A DNA stretch of 64,000 nucleotides from Cepaea nemoralis (lineage: Eukaryota; Mollusca; Gastropoda; Stylommatophora; Helicidae): contig JACEFZ010021730.1 of assembly GCA_014155875.1 (NCBI GenBank), forward strand, positions 38,250-102,249, written 5' to 3'. A program made the position numbers and the translations under genes. A model generated the notes under the pieces. It made no database searches, was not told the origin of the DNA, and saw nothing but the letters and a program-made list of their open reading frames with translations. Positions 36,001 to 43,704 of the stretch are shown one piece after another; positions within the stretch are counted from its first letter, which is position 1; every line of letters starts with the position of its first letter.

Positions 36001-36907
36001 ACATATAATCAGATTGCAACGGGCACCATTAGTATTGGAACTTCTTCTATTGTTGGCTGTTGAAGATGAGGACTGAGCACTTATGGCAATGCTGTGAATG
36101 CAATGATGTCGGTTCTTGACTCACCATTATAAGTTAGCAAATTTGGGTAAACCAGTACCATTTATAGCGTTTAATTCGAGAGGATTAATTTTGTTGCACC
36201 AGGTTTGGCTCAGTCGCTCTCTGCCGAGAGCATCGCACAAAGCACGAACTTCATAGCTCGAGCGATGATCCTTGGAGTCTCCTGAAAAAATGTGCTGGCG
36301 ATCTGAACGGCACAGTCTGAAAATGAACCTACAACCTTCAGAACTTGAAGCAGATGGCCTGACCATTGAGACAACCCCACCTCTTCATGACCAAATGTTC
36401 CACTAGTTAACATCGCCTGAAATTAGCAAGAGAATTAATCCATGACAGACCTGGCAAGCCTGCAGTAAATGTCTACTTCTCTAAGGGCACCAAGAACTTA
36501 ATATTTTAATTGTGTTACATTTTAAGATCAAATCAAGGTATTAAGAATAAATTGCTAATTGTCTTAGTGGTTATGTAAATTCTTGACATAAGTGATCAGT
36601 AACATGGTTATTATTTATCCCATCCATCAGTGAGCATGAATCCGTTGCCGACCTGATCTACTCTTTTCTTGGGCCTGTTGAGAACGATACTAAGGCTGAT
36701 GTTGAGTATGAAGACATTTCGACCTCAGAAGATGATTTTGAGCAGATTTCTCAAGCTGAACTTGAGGACTTACAAGAAACTGAAGATGTTGGGATGACTG
36801 AGGCTGGCCTCTTGTTTACTCCTGACAGAGAGGCATTTGGAGATTACAAAGAGCCATTGTCACAGGAGATAGACGAAGCAGAAGCTTGTGAAGAAAACCC
36901 CAGTTGA
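17939..36907 (+). CDS. CYBC1: Cytochrome b-245 chaperone 1 (CYBC1/EROS) homologue, six-exon gene
   Basis: Six exons (17939-18026, 19551-19592, 24209-24282, 26958-27060, 34102-34246, 36631-36907) all have GT-AG borders and join without a frame break into 729 nt, giving 242 residues plus TGA. In vertebrates CYBC1/EROS is an ER membrane chaperone that stabilises the gp91phox-p22phox flavocytochrome and so permits the oxidative burst. Seen here: a short N-terminus ending LLREP (vertebrate LKRAP), a hydrophobic segment at about residues 26-41, a second at about 47-64, then EFDK (vertebrate IFDK), and a soluble domain with AYHVVLSLRNG and LIYSFLGP. The spacing between these blocks matches the human protein as I remember it. 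Residues from about 168 to 242 form a Glu/Asp-rich tail, so the product is longer than the 187-residue human protein. The start at 17939 has a strong Kozak context (GCAGCCATGG) and gives the expected N-terminal length. A non-coding 5' exon may lie upstream. Assignment rests on recall of the family, with no search run. Confidence 0.86.
18023..18235 (+). repeat. 17-bp tandem array of the exon 1 donor site
   Basis: The exon 1 end and donor (TTTTTGTAG|GTAAGCTG) is followed by about ten further copies of TGTAGGTAAGCTGT spaced 17 bp (or near multiples). One copy at about 18141-18157 repeats the true donor context exactly. Reading past the true donor meets TAG in frame within a few codons, so the other donors would not preserve the protein. 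Confidence 0.88.
18245..18510 (-). mobile_element. LINE 3' fragment in CYBC1 intron 1
   Basis: The minus strand codes EALENIVMTGKISRRRGRG and MMLDGLKWWHGG, matching the C-terminal region of LINE E. It directly follows the donor-site array. Confidence 0.7.
18565..18800 (-). mobile_element. SINE3 copy in CYBC1 intron 1
   Basis: ATCTGGTGCTTGCCCAATAT, CCCACTGGCCGTTTTTACTT and ATGGGCCAGCAGGCAAGAGT in SINE3 order, reverse strand. Diverged. Confidence 0.62.
18850..19500. other. CYBC1 intron 1, unassigned part
   Basis: No repeat recognised apart from the short direct repeat TACTGGGTGATTTGCTTAAG / TACTGGGTAACTTGCTTAAG near 19420-19470. Confidence 0.45.
19551..19592 (+). CDS. CYBC1: CYBC1 coding exon 2 (42-nt microexon)
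   Basis: Preceded by a T-rich tract ending CTACCACAG and followed by GTAAGA. It completes codon 30 (Gly), codes FYIGVVGIIVFGS and leaves one base. Most of the first hydrophobic segment lies here. At 42 nt it is short enough to depend on strong flanking splice signals. Confidence 0.85.
19735..20340 (-). mobile_element. LINE 3' fragment with C2H2 finger, antisense in CYBC1 intron 2
   Basis: Minus-strand pieces: VETRTMNKQS, RRVARISWQENKTNKGILQL, then CPHCQRTFRAKIGL-type finger with HLRTHGS and DEMNGHHH, like the end of the LINE B copy at 8620-8748. Multiple stops. Confidence 0.72.
20640..20880 (-). mobile_element. SINE2 copy, diverged
   Basis: Starts CATATCCTTCACAGGACATCG, then TAGTTTGCCATTGCTTTCTG. 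The head half is degraded. Intron 2. Confidence 0.72.
21053..21562 (+). repeat. 36-bp minisatellite, about 14 units, intron 2
   Basis: Unit GTGTTCATTGTCTGTGACAA then GCTTGTGATCATCTGA. The period is a multiple of three, so minus-strand frames stay open (DEHSDDHKLVTDN-like, SQTMNTQMITSL-like). These are not genes. Confidence 0.94.
22335..22582 (-). mobile_element. SINE2 copy (variant like 57090) in CYBC1 intron 2
   Basis: Contains CATATCCCTTGCAAGACGTT, AACGCGACACGGTCTG and GAACCGCGTTCGCAAGCC, the same variant as at 57090-57345. Confidence 0.82.
22620..22830 (+). mobile_element. SINE2-related 3' part
   Basis: Shares GTTCAGAAAGCAAAGGCAAA and the terminal TGTGACCTATTGTAAAGGAC block with the copy at 48465. 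The head differs and is not resolved. Intron 2. Confidence 0.65.
23277..23530 (+). mobile_element. SINE6 3' part, intron 2
   Basis: GTTGCGCACGTAAAAAATCC to GGAGCACTTATGGGTTAAAC, same as 58695-58930, with a short extra segment. The tRNA-like head is missing. Confidence 0.8.
23850..23985 (-). mobile_element. SINE3 partial copy, intron 2
   Basis: TCTCCATGCCTTAAAGTGTA, GTATGGTGCTAATGCCAC and GATGATGTGGTCAATAGCA in SINE3 order. Confidence 0.55.
24209..24282 (+). CDS. CYBC1: CYBC1 coding exon 3
   Basis: Preceded by TTGTTTTCCCAG and followed by GTAAGC. It completes a Glu codon and codes 24 more residues, including the second hydrophobic segment (KILIGLGATCLSFLIV). It ends in phase 0 after DNYE. 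Confidence 0.87.
24410..24717. mobile_element. Inverted-repeat MITE with a LINE A tail inserted
   Basis: Arms of about 55 bp (GGTGTATTTTTAATGACTGT and its inverse near 24700) enclose a short centre. A LINE A 3' end occupies 24526-24660. The 20-bp repeat at 24506-24525 and 24661-24680 (one mismatch) is its target duplication. Lies in CYBC1 intron 3. Confidence 0.83.
24526..24660 (+). mobile_element. LINE A 3' end (135 bp) inserted in the MITE
   Basis: ACAGAGTCCATGGGAATATT, CTTCACCTCGACACTGC and AGGAACATGATGAGATGAG match the last 135 bp of LINE A. Confidence 0.86.
25034..25186. mobile_element. Second, uninterrupted copy of the MITE
   Basis: AGGTGTATTTTTAATGACTG and the inverse (ACTGTACAGTCATTAAAAA) about 150 bp apart, with a centre like the 24410 copy. 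It shows the uninterrupted length. Confidence 0.82.
25195..25435 (-). mobile_element. SINE3 copy, intron 3
   Basis: GTGCTGGTCCCATATTTTAT, CCAGCTGCCTTTACTACCC, GGGTCGAGCTGGGAGG and a head ending CACTGGGCCAACAGGCAGGT. Confidence 0.66.
25770..26045 (-). mobile_element. SINE4 copy, intron 3
   Basis: CTCACTTTGAACTCAAGTG, ACTCCGACTTCTGAGGTACT, GGGTGGAACCCGCTACC and the head end CTTATCCATTCAGCCATGC. Confidence 0.78.
26262..26876 (+). mobile_element. LINE A fragment: endonuclease piece joined to RT piece
   Basis: An endonuclease-like stretch (LMEIADTKIKGEGCKE, HGVGIV) is followed by an RT piece (SEPFTIRSGVRQGCVLSPLL, RELLFVDDQALLAK). The middle of the element is deleted. A 72-bp piece of another LINE is inserted at 26771-26842. 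It lies in CYBC1 intron 3, about 80 bp before exon 4, on the gene's strand. Confidence 0.8.
26771..26842 (+). mobile_element. 72-bp LINE C 3' end inserted in LINE A
   Basis: Codes TEHVWECPECSDVGS, then a stop and an (AACTC)n tail, matching the C-terminus of LINE C at 16980-17029. AATGT flanks it on both sides (26766-26770 and 26843-26847) as a target duplication. This is an extremely 5'-truncated insertion. Confidence 0.8.
26958..27060 (+). CDS. CYBC1: CYBC1 coding exon 4
   Basis: Preceded by AAACCGGACAG and followed by GTATGT. It starts in phase 0 with ICEFDKITSEV, the start of the conserved soluble domain, and ends in phase 1 after a Cys-rich stretch (CQYLLGCFGCIG). It lies only about 80 bp downstream of a LINE fragment. 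Confidence 0.87.
27195..27415 (+). mobile_element. SINE2-related 3' part, diverged
   Basis: GGGTGATTTGGGCGCAGATC, GCTGTTCAGAAAAA and a final GCAATGTCCAAAACAGGACA block. Intron 4. Confidence 0.6.
27440..27672 (+). mobile_element. SINE3 copy
   Basis: TTGTTGGCCTGGCGGTCACG head, TTTCAAATCCCC, GGGCTGCCAGGGTAACCC and GGGGAGTAAAGGTGACC body, with ATGTGGAGCCAGCACCATAT near the end. The 25-bp array follows immediately. Confidence 0.7.
27673..28200 (+). repeat. 25-bp minisatellite, intron 4
   Basis: Unit CACTGTAATAAAGTATGAAA plus CCCAG, about 14 copies, then longer variants containing AATCAGTCTTAAATCATGAA. Each unit carries AATAAA, so the intron holds more than ten poly(A)-like hexamers. Confidence 0.93.
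28469..28665 (+). mobile_element. SINE3 copy with tRNA-like head
   Basis: GAGCCACAGTAGCCTAGTGG (A-box-like) and GGGTTTGATCTGC (B-box-like), then GGCTTGGGCTCCTAGGTCAT and CAGTAAAGATGGCC body blocks. Intron 4. Confidence 0.75.
28745..28990 (-). mobile_element. SINE1 copy
   Basis: Reverse complement of the 57875 copy: GATCGACTTCATTGCACCGG at one end, and the tRNA-like head (AACCTTTGGAGCATGAGGC, CCACTTTGCCACAGAGACTC) at the other. Intron 4. Confidence 0.82.
28990..29170 (+). mobile_element. LINE E C-terminal fragment
   Basis: Translates in pieces as CRQFRFFGHIIRRNKLENLV, TASKILGKRARERQEIHTWM, matching LINE E's FFGHVMRRNGLENLVTTGKI. It lies next to an inverted SINE1 copy. Confidence 0.72.
29225..33230 (-). 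mobile_element. Nearly full-length RNase H LINE (LINE G), antisense in CYBC1 intron 4
   Basis: About 4 kb read on the minus strand. It has an endonuclease region (LKRMHLNAEGVSNK, GGILILVKKNI, MINYYCPSD, VCGNFNSHS), RT (AGFRQCYSKEDQT, HGVPQGGILSPTLFLIFIN, MHTDDLVLW in place of YADD) and an RNase H domain open for over 230 codons (AEIEAIKTATEK, LLTDAKSVLK, WIPSHCGIPGNDSADRLAKE), then a CxC...H...C motif. Stops and frameshifts break EN and RT. A CTT run marks the 3' tail at about 29195-29215. Confidence 0.86.
33231..33530 (-). other. Possible 5' leader of LINE G
   Basis: GC-richer sequence with (TGCA/TGTG)-type runs directly upstream of the LINE G frame on its strand. Assigned by position only. 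Confidence 0.35.
33735..34038 (+). repeat. 44-45-bp minisatellite before CYBC1 exon 5
   Basis: About seven units of CTCTTGGCAGACACCCAATG and TAACCAAACTTACAGGGTTA. It ends about 65 bp before exon 5. Units contain CTTGGCAG and TTACAG acceptor-like motifs. Confidence 0.92.
34102..34246 (+). CDS. CYBC1: CYBC1 coding exon 5
   Basis: Preceded by TTTCCATTTAG and followed by GTGAAC. It completes a Val codon and codes KARLDDIKEVLVQEQEG then RAYHVVLSLRNG, the most recognisable conserved block of the family. It ends in phase 2 (AG), which the next exon completes to Ser. Confidence 0.9.
34280..34535 (+). mobile_element. SINE2 copy just downstream of CYBC1 exon 5
   Basis: GGCCGGTCTCCCTGGCGAAG head, GAGCCGGTCGTTCAGAAAGC, GGCAAACTACTGAACG body, TAAAAGGATATGCAAAGAG end. 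Only about 35 bp separate it from the exon 5 donor. Confidence 0.78.
34710..36118 (+). mobile_element. LINE C RNase H fragment with an internally amplified segment
   Basis: RNase H pieces (MEVETVTAAF-like at the start, VIVTDSQSMLTKV, VGNEQADRMAGAASLRGDLM) lead into a 20-copy array. After it the LINE resumes with IATGTISIGT, LLAVEDED and a WQCCECNDVGS-like end. It lies in CYBC1 intron 5. Confidence 0.8.
35093..36013 (+). repeat. Perfect 46-bp tandem array, 20 copies, within LINE C
   Basis: The unit begins AATAGTTGGCACACAGAAGT and ends ACATATAATCAGAT. Every unit looks identical by eye over 920 bp. The unit is the LINE C coding segment around KARRTYNQIA, so the array arose by amplifying LINE sequence after insertion. 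Confidence 0.95.
36150..36385 (-). mobile_element. SINE1 copy upstream of CYBC1 exon 6
   Basis: Contains TTGTTGCACCAGGTTTGGC, GCATCGCACAAAGCACGAAC and a diverged head ending TGACCATTGAGACAACCCC. Intron 5. Confidence 0.78.
36631..36907 (+). CDS. CYBC1: CYBC1 terminal coding exon 6 with acidic tail
   Basis: Preceded by TATCCCATCCATCAG. It codes Ser151, then HESVADLIYSFLGP (conserved) and a long Glu/Asp/Ser-rich tail (YEDISTSEDDFEQISQAELE and onward) ending ENPS, then TGA at 36905-36907. The tail is longer than in vertebrate CYBC1 and looks disordered. The stop-codon region recurs in diverged form about 1.2 kb downstream. Confidence 0.88.
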
Positions 36908-38079
36908 AGATGTCTTTTAGTCGTCCCCTTTTCCATTGCTTATATCTGGATTTGAAAACTGAAAGATAGCAAGGTAGACTACTCTGAATACTATAAAATC
37001 TGTGCATAAAACCTCTAAGTTAAAAGATTTTTTCTTTTCGAAATTTCAGTTGAAGGTGAATAACACTATTGCTTCATGGTGTGTTCGTTAATGTTTTCTT
37101 ACGCAGTTTGAACTCTCGTTCCCTTTTGTGCAAATAGAAAGCTTTTATTTACTCAAGAAAAGATATAGAACTTCACAATTATCAACTAGAACATTTCCAC
37201 AAACTGTTTGTCATAAATTCGAAGGATAATTGTGGAGCACATAGTGATTTTCTCTTAATTATAAACAATAGTTTAAATAATATAGCCTGGTATTATTGTG
37301 TGATAAATCATTTCATTTCAACCTTCTGTTTTTTTGTTTTTTTTATGCAGCTTGCCGTAGATTAACAACATCATAGCTTTCGTTGGTTGGGGATTGTTAA
37401 TGCATAAACCATATATTGAAAATATCATCTCGGATTGTCCACGTATGAATGTGATCATTATAACATGTTTGTTATATTTGCTATATAGTGGATGTTACAT
37501 TGTTTCAATCTACCTGCCAGCAATAGTTTGGGGTTTAGAAAATCTACTTCTCGTTTTTCGGTGATTCATTCATTGGGGTTTAGAAAAGGCAGTTATTGAT
37601 TACTCAGTCAGTTTCCCGGTACTTTTTGTTTCACCTCTTTTGTTTGTTGAGGCTCAAATGGCTTAAGGTAACTTGGAAAAATATGTTTCTTTCTAGGTGT
37701 GTGTTAATGTGGTAGAAATACAAATTATAGAACATTAATGTCAAGAAATACATCAAGTTGTCAACATATTGCATATTCTGCCTTTGACTTGAACTACATG
37801 GGTAAGACAGTTGTGAAGAATTTGCGTTAGATTTTAAAATGTATTATGGTATTGTCTTGTAAAACAGCACCGCAGTTAAGGGTAAAAAACAGTTGTTATA
37901 TCATTGTTATTTGTGTTACTTGTGTTTGGTTCCATGTGTATCATGATTGAGATATCTAGTCTTATTATCGAAATTATCCATTATTCTGCTTATCAAGAAT
38001 GGACACTATATTTAATACTCTCAAATAATATTTAGGCAAGTTAACACAAAGAGGCTTTTACTGTCGCAGGATGTGATCA

Positions 38080-38280
38080 TGGTTGCACAGGAGCAGCTTG
38101 TGGGGGGAAAAACCCAGTTGAAGATGTCTTTTAGTCATTCACTTTTCCATTGCTCATATCTGAATTTGAAAACTGAAAGATAGCAAGGTAGACTACTCTG
38201 AACACTATAAATCTGTACATAAAACCTGTAAGTTAAAAGATGTATTTTTTGTTTTTAAAATAAATTTGAAGGTGAATAAC
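38080..38280 (+). pseudogene. Diverged duplicate of the CYBC1 stop-codon region
   Basis: This segment repeats 36865-37064 (end of exon 6, TGA and first about 160 bp of UTR). Shared blocks include CAGTTGAAGATGTCTTTTAG, ACTGAAAGATAGCAAGG and GAAGGTGAATAAC. The copy has substitutions and an indel in the last codons. It is a non-functional tail-end duplicate, probably transcribed within the 3' UTR. Confidence 0.85.
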
Positions 38281-38329
38281 CCTAAACAGCTAGGCCAGGT
38301 GGTAGTGCTGCAGGGGTGTAGTGAAGCTG

Positions 38330-38582
38330 CACATGTAAGTGTAAGTGAGGTCAGGGACCTTTCTCCATGGCTTGAGGCATTGTTGGGTTTATGGTGCTGG
38401 CCCCATATTTGTATAGACCAATTGGCACTAATTGGTGATGCGGTCAGTGTCATACTGGCCGCCTTTATATCCCAGAATATTTCTGGGACACCCATTTTAC
38501 ACTGGATAGACCTGGGAGCTCAGGTAGTATTTTTTAACTCCTTGTCTCAATGAGCGATTCTAACACATAACCACCAGGTGAG
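38330..38582 (-). mobile_element. SINE3 copy in the CYBC1 3' UTR region
   Basis: Reverse orientation: TTATGGTGCTGGCCCCATAT, ACTGGCCGCCTTTATATCCC and GATAGACCTGGGAGCTCAGG. The head is partly preserved (CTAACACATAACCACC). Confidence 0.7.
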
Positions 38583-40149
38583 TGTGCTTTGATTATATTT
38601 CTGCAAGGTCTGAACCTGACTTATTTATTTAGTTACTGTCCAGAGTTTTCACATTTGTAATCTTCTTTTTTTAACAGCATGACGTGTTTGCGAACCAAAA
38701 TATGAGTCTGTCAATGGAAATTTTCAGTTCTTAATCTGCACTTTGGATACATTTAAACAACTTGTAAACTCTTTCTAACTAAAATATTTTGTTTCTGTTT
38801 TAAAGATCAGCTCTGTTTGACAAATTATGTATGCCATGTTTCACTTGCTTGACTTATGTACATTTATAAACTATATACAGACATAAAATAGACATTTCTT
38901 TCAGTCATTTGCGGAAGTGATTTGGCTGCTTCTGTGTTTGACTAATATATTCTTTAAAGGTCACATGGTAAGTTCACAGAATTTTTATAACCTGAGATCT
39001 ACATTTCTTTTCTTTTATAGTTGTATATCGTAAGCTTAACTTGCTCACTTGTGTTGATATAGAAGACGGCTGAGGAGTATATCATCTCTCAGGTTGAGAC
39101 AATCAGTTTGGCCAGTTTTACTACCACATGTAGGTATGCCAAGAAAGCACAACATTTTTATCTCTACTTTTTTGTGTGTTTGTTAGTTTTGAACATATGA
39201 AGCGGTTGAAAGTTTTATGAAACAGTTATTAAATTCACATCTATAATTATTTTTAAAGAATGATGTATGCACTATTTGCTGTCTTGATTTGGATCATTCA
39301 TTTGAACGTGAACAATTATCTCTTTAAACCTTTTTTTATGTTATTATTGGCATTCTTTTGTTGTAAAGAATGTTGAAAAGTTGTAACTTTTTCATACCAG
39401 TTTGTCTTGAAATGCATAGAATGTACTATTATCCCTAACAGGTTTTAAAATGGAAATAAATACTTTGGTTTTATTTCTGACATTTTTGTGTCTAGGCAAA
39501 CATAAATACAGGGGAACAGTTGAGTGGTTCTTACTTTTTCTGCATCCTGTTTACTAATGTTCTGTGTGGGTATTTACCGAAGCTAAATTATAAACCTTCC
39601 AGATTTCTTCCTAGCAGTGACTCAAAATGATGCATGCCTAACTTTAATTTGAAATTGAAACACACACCTAAAAAAATAGAAAGGAAAATTCACAATTGTT
39701 TCTTTGTGTATGTTGTAATTTTGTTGTTGCATTTCATGATTTTGTAGCTAGAACTACACATTAAGTTATATTTTATGTCCTATTTTTTGGTTACAGTTTG
39801 GTTTGTTTTATTAATTTTTTTTTAATCGGATCGAGTAATTTACTTTAAATTTACTTTAATTTCATTTGGAAAGGGCACTTGTTGTGTTTAACCCTGCTGA
39901 AGCAACTTTTCTGCAGAGCTGTTGTGTATTTTCAGCTAAAATATTGAGATTGTCCTCCTTGTACTCGTACATTTTATTTTAAAAGTTGTTATGATAAGTT
40001 TTCTTGTAAGTCTGCATATTAGTTGATTTTTAGTGTTTTGTGGTGGTTATAGTCTTTCATGTTTATCCATGGTGATTGGTGGAAGTGAATCGGTCCACAT
40101 GTAAATGAGTATTCTGTGAACCTGGCAATTTTTGCTTTAATTTCTGATG

Positions 40150-40500
40150 ATTGGACATTGTTCATGGTCTATACACATCAAGGGTTTCTGAAAAGTTGGT
40201 GAGTTTTCTTGAGGTTTCAGAAATTATGGTCAACTTTCCTGAACTTACAGAAATATTAGTGAATTTCTTTGGGTTACTTAGTGAGTTTTCTTTCACTTCA
40301 GAAAAGTTGGTGAGCTTTCTTGGACTTACGGAAATGTTGGTGCGTTTTTCTGAATTTATATAAATGTTGATTTTGTTTTGTGTGGGGGTTAATTAGTGAG
40401 TTTTCCAGGACTTACATAAACAGTGGGCTTTGGATTACTTAGTTAAGTTGTCCAGGACTTACAGAAATGTTAGTGACTTTTCCAGGTGTTCTAAAAGGTA
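40150..40500 (+). repeat. Degenerate minisatellite
   Basis: Units around TTTCTTGGACTTACAGAAAT and GTTGGTGAG at roughly 30-60-bp spacing. Open on + by chance (SEKLVSFLGLTEML-like). Confidence 0.75.
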
Positions 40501-40904
40501 TTATTTAATAATATAAATACAACCTCAGACTTTTCGGTATGTAATTTATTGCAAGTAAAGATCTCATTCACTACAGTGAAATCGTGTGTCATCGTTACAT
40601 TGTGAAATCTATCCTCCTTCATAATTCAACCTCTTCTATGCTAGAGTTAAATTGTTTTCCCTACACTGTTCAATGTCAGTACTGTACAGTGGCTAAAATG
40701 TTTCTGGCAAATAACAGTTTTTATTGTTATACTTTAGAGGACATCGATACAACTATTTTTTTTTTCAAAATCAGAAGTGAAGACAGAAGGTGTTGCCATT
40801 AATGTATGCTGTCTTTTATAGTAGTTTTTTCCTTTATTCTTGAAAATAGGAAACCTATGTGTATTTGAAAATGGGGGATAATTGAATTCTGTACCGTTCC
40901 TTAG

Positions 40905-42022
40905 TTGCTGGCTCAGGTGAATTTTAGCCCTGGCTGGTGATACACAGATGTTGGTTCGGGTGGATGATAAGCCAGGCTGGTGATACACAGATGTTGGCTC
41001 TGATAGATGATAAGCCAGGATGGTGATACACAGATGTTGTCGTGGGTAGAGGATAAGCCAGGCTGGTGATACACAGATGTTGGCTCAGGTGGATGATAAG
41101 TCTGGCTGGTGATACACAGATGTTGTCGCAGGTGGATGATAAGCCAGGCTGGTGATACACAGATGTTGGCTCAGATAGATGATAAGCCAGGCTGGTGATT
41201 ATAAGCCAGGCTGGTGATACACAGATGTTGGCTCAGATAGATGATAAGCCAGGCTGGTGATACACAGATGTTGTCATGGGTAGAGGATAAGCCAGGCTGG
41301 TGATACACAGATGTTGGCTCAGGTGGATGATAAGTCTGGCTGGTGATACACAGATGTTGTCGCAGGTGGATGATAAGCCAGGCTGGTGATACACAGATGT
41401 TGGCTCAGATAGATGATAAGCCAGGCTGGTGATTATAAGCCAGGCTGGTGAAGATATGGATATTGGCCCAGATAGATGATAAGCCATGCTGGTGATGATA
41501 TGGATATTGGCCCAGATAGATGATAAGCCAGGCTGGTGATGATATGGATATTGGCTCAGATAGATGATAAGCCAGGCTGGTGATGATATGGATATTGGCC
41601 CAGATAGATGATAAGCCAGGCTGGTGATGATATGGATATTGGCCCAGATATATAGTAAGCTTGAATAGTGATGATATGGATATTGGCCCAGATATATGGT
41701 AAGCCAGGCTGGTGATGATATAGATATTGGCCCAGATAAAAGGTAAGCCAGTCTGGTGATGATATGGATATTGGCTCACATAGATTAGAGGCCAGGCTGG
41801 TGATACACGGATGTTAATTTTTGGTGGATTAACGACCTGGCTAGTGATGATATAGTTGTTGGTTTAGGTGGGTGATAGACCTGGCTGGTGATGATATAGT
41901 TATTGGTAAAAGTGGGTGATACATCTGGCTGGTGTTGGCCCTTTCGGATGATAGATCTGGCTAGTGATAATATAGTATTGGTTTAGGTGGATTAAAGACC
42001 TGGGTGTTGATGACATAGTTGT
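40905..42022 (+). repeat. 43-bp minisatellite
   Basis: About 25 units of AAGCCAGGCTGGTGATACAC and AGATGTTGGCTCAGATAGAT. A block of several units (40,975-41,195) is itself repeated at 41,215-41,425. The array is split by the insertion at 42025-43700 and ends at about 43785. Confidence 0.92.
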
Positions 42023-42024
42023 CG

Positions 42025-42990
42025 ACTCCGGTATTTTTATGTTGAAATATGAACCGACATCACCGCACTCTCCCACACACGCTCTGTATGCGCTCTGTTC
42101 AACAGCCAGCAAAGAGTCAACTGCTAATCGTTCAAACTTCCATCCGATTGAAAGTTCTCTTGGTCTTCCCCCTAATTTTTCAGATTCGTCCAGAACCCCT
42201 GCCGATCCCCCGCCATACCATCCTCTGAATATATGGGTTGTCAGTCTGTTCCACCGCTTTCTCCACCTGGTTCCACAGGCACCCGACCACTTCTCCCTTG
42301 TCCATAGGTAATCTACCACTAAGAGGTGCATTCCCAGCCAGCCCATCAGCCTATTCATTTCCTCGCACTCCCGCATGACCAGGCTAGAAAATCCATACAT
42401 TTCTCACAATCTGTGACCTGTGAAGCGAGGCAAGCCATTCTACATGAAACATTCCTTTCTCTGCCCTACTAAGCACACTCCGTGAGTCTGTAATGAATAC
42501 AATGTGTGTTGCAGCAGTCTCCTCCAACCATCGGAATGCTGCTGTTACTGCTTCCACCTCCATTCTCATGATGGAGGTTGTAGTCTCATATGCCAGACTC
42601 TCCTTTTTCAAGCATCTTCCATTAACCTTCGCAATGAAACCCCAGCCACTATGTCACCTCGATGTGTGTTGCCCTGGATCTATATGTTACACCTCAAACT
42701 ATGTGCGGCCTGCTGCCCATTCTCTGCACTTACGACCCATGTCACTATTACCTTGTGCCAGTCCAACATGTCTTCCGGTACATTTACCCTCTCTTTTTCA
42801 AGACTGATGTTACCTATTTCACACACCTGGTTGATAGATATTTCTGCCTGTGCCATCCAGGACCTGCCTCTTCTCAGTCTGTGACCCTTGACCATATCCA
42901 TAGCTTTATGCAGGCGGTGATCCTTGTCTGCAGCAACTTCAGGTATCATTTGGCTCAGGTCGACTTTCACACGACTTTCTTGATGATAAG
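42025..42990 (-). mobile_element. Diverged LINE C relative, 3' part
   Basis: Minus-strand blocks align in order with LINE C: AADKDHRLHKAMDMVKGHRL, RGRSWMAQAEISI, ESLAYETTTSIMRMEVEAVT (RNase H Glu), HIVFITDSRSVLSR (Asp), then a VWRGIGRGSGR-like region. Stops are present. It interrupts the 43-bp array (40905-43785). Confidence 0.75.
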
Positions 42991-43700
42991 TGCGTGCGAT
43001 GGTCGTTGTCTAGGTAACGATGCTCCTGGTGTGTCAATTGAGCTATCTAACTGTCTCACCATGCAACTCACCCCTGCAGTGCACATTCACCAGTCATGAA
43101 ACCAAGATTGAGTTGGCGCACATAATCTTTTAATCCATAAAGAATACGGACAAACAGAACATGTTTATACATCCAGAAATCAATATAAAATCCGCAGAAT
43201 ATATATGTATTCTCCTCACACGTTAATCAGCACACATCACTGCCTTCTATAATCTTCCTGAATCTCACATCCACAAGACATTTAGTCCAGCTACTATCCA
43301 CGGCTGGATCTCACACAATACGACCCACCCACTGGGTCAGAGCCTCTGCTCACTATCCAACCCACTCTGGGTTTTAGGCCTGCATTCACAGCTCGGAGAA
43401 TCACGCAACCCAGTTCTCCGTCGACTACCGACTCGTTCGGTGTCTAAAACTCAACTCCCTTGTCTTAAAACGACCTGACCCGTAGTCGGTCTCTGCTCTC
43501 ACTGACTTTCCAGTCTCCTGCCTTCACACAACACTCACTGTCTTTCGCCCCATCCCCCTGGGGGTCCACACTCACCCTCCCCATTATTTCTCAGGACTGG
43601 CTGTCTCTCTCCTAGCCAGGCCAGTCACTTTACTGTCTCCCACTTTCATCCATTCTTTCTCATGCCTGGTCACTCAACTCACTGTCAGTGACCCAGGCTT
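42990..43700. other. Unassigned inserted segment in the 43-bp array
   Basis: About 700 bp of C/T-rich sequence with no coding signal. It may be 5' or flanking sequence carried with the adjacent LINE C relative. The array resumes at about 43705. Confidence 0.4.
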
Positions 43701-43704
43701 ATGT

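Larger units (their letters stand above)
36908..39480 (+). other. CYBC1: Probable CYBC1 3' UTR with candidate poly(A) signals
   Basis: Largely unique AT-rich sequence follows the stop codon and has no recognisable ORF. AATAAA occurs at 38259-38264 (inside the duplicated segment) and at 39455-39460, the latter followed by a GT/T-rich stretch. A SINE3 copy sits at about 38330-38580. The real transcript end is unknown. Ending at the second AATAAA would give a UTR of about 2.6 kb. Confidence 0.45.

Noticed and set aside
35093..36013. CRISPR-like direct repeats
   Set aside because: Repeats are contiguous with no spacers, derive from a LINE, and the genome is eukaryotic.
39061..39134. Possible extra exon (KTAEEYIISQVETISLASF) between AG and GT
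   Set aside because: Downstream of the CYBC1 stop, no homology recognised, only 24 codons, and no partner exons.
41233..41779. Minus-strand frames with HQPGLSSIWANI repeats
   Set aside because: Product of the 43-bp minisatellite.
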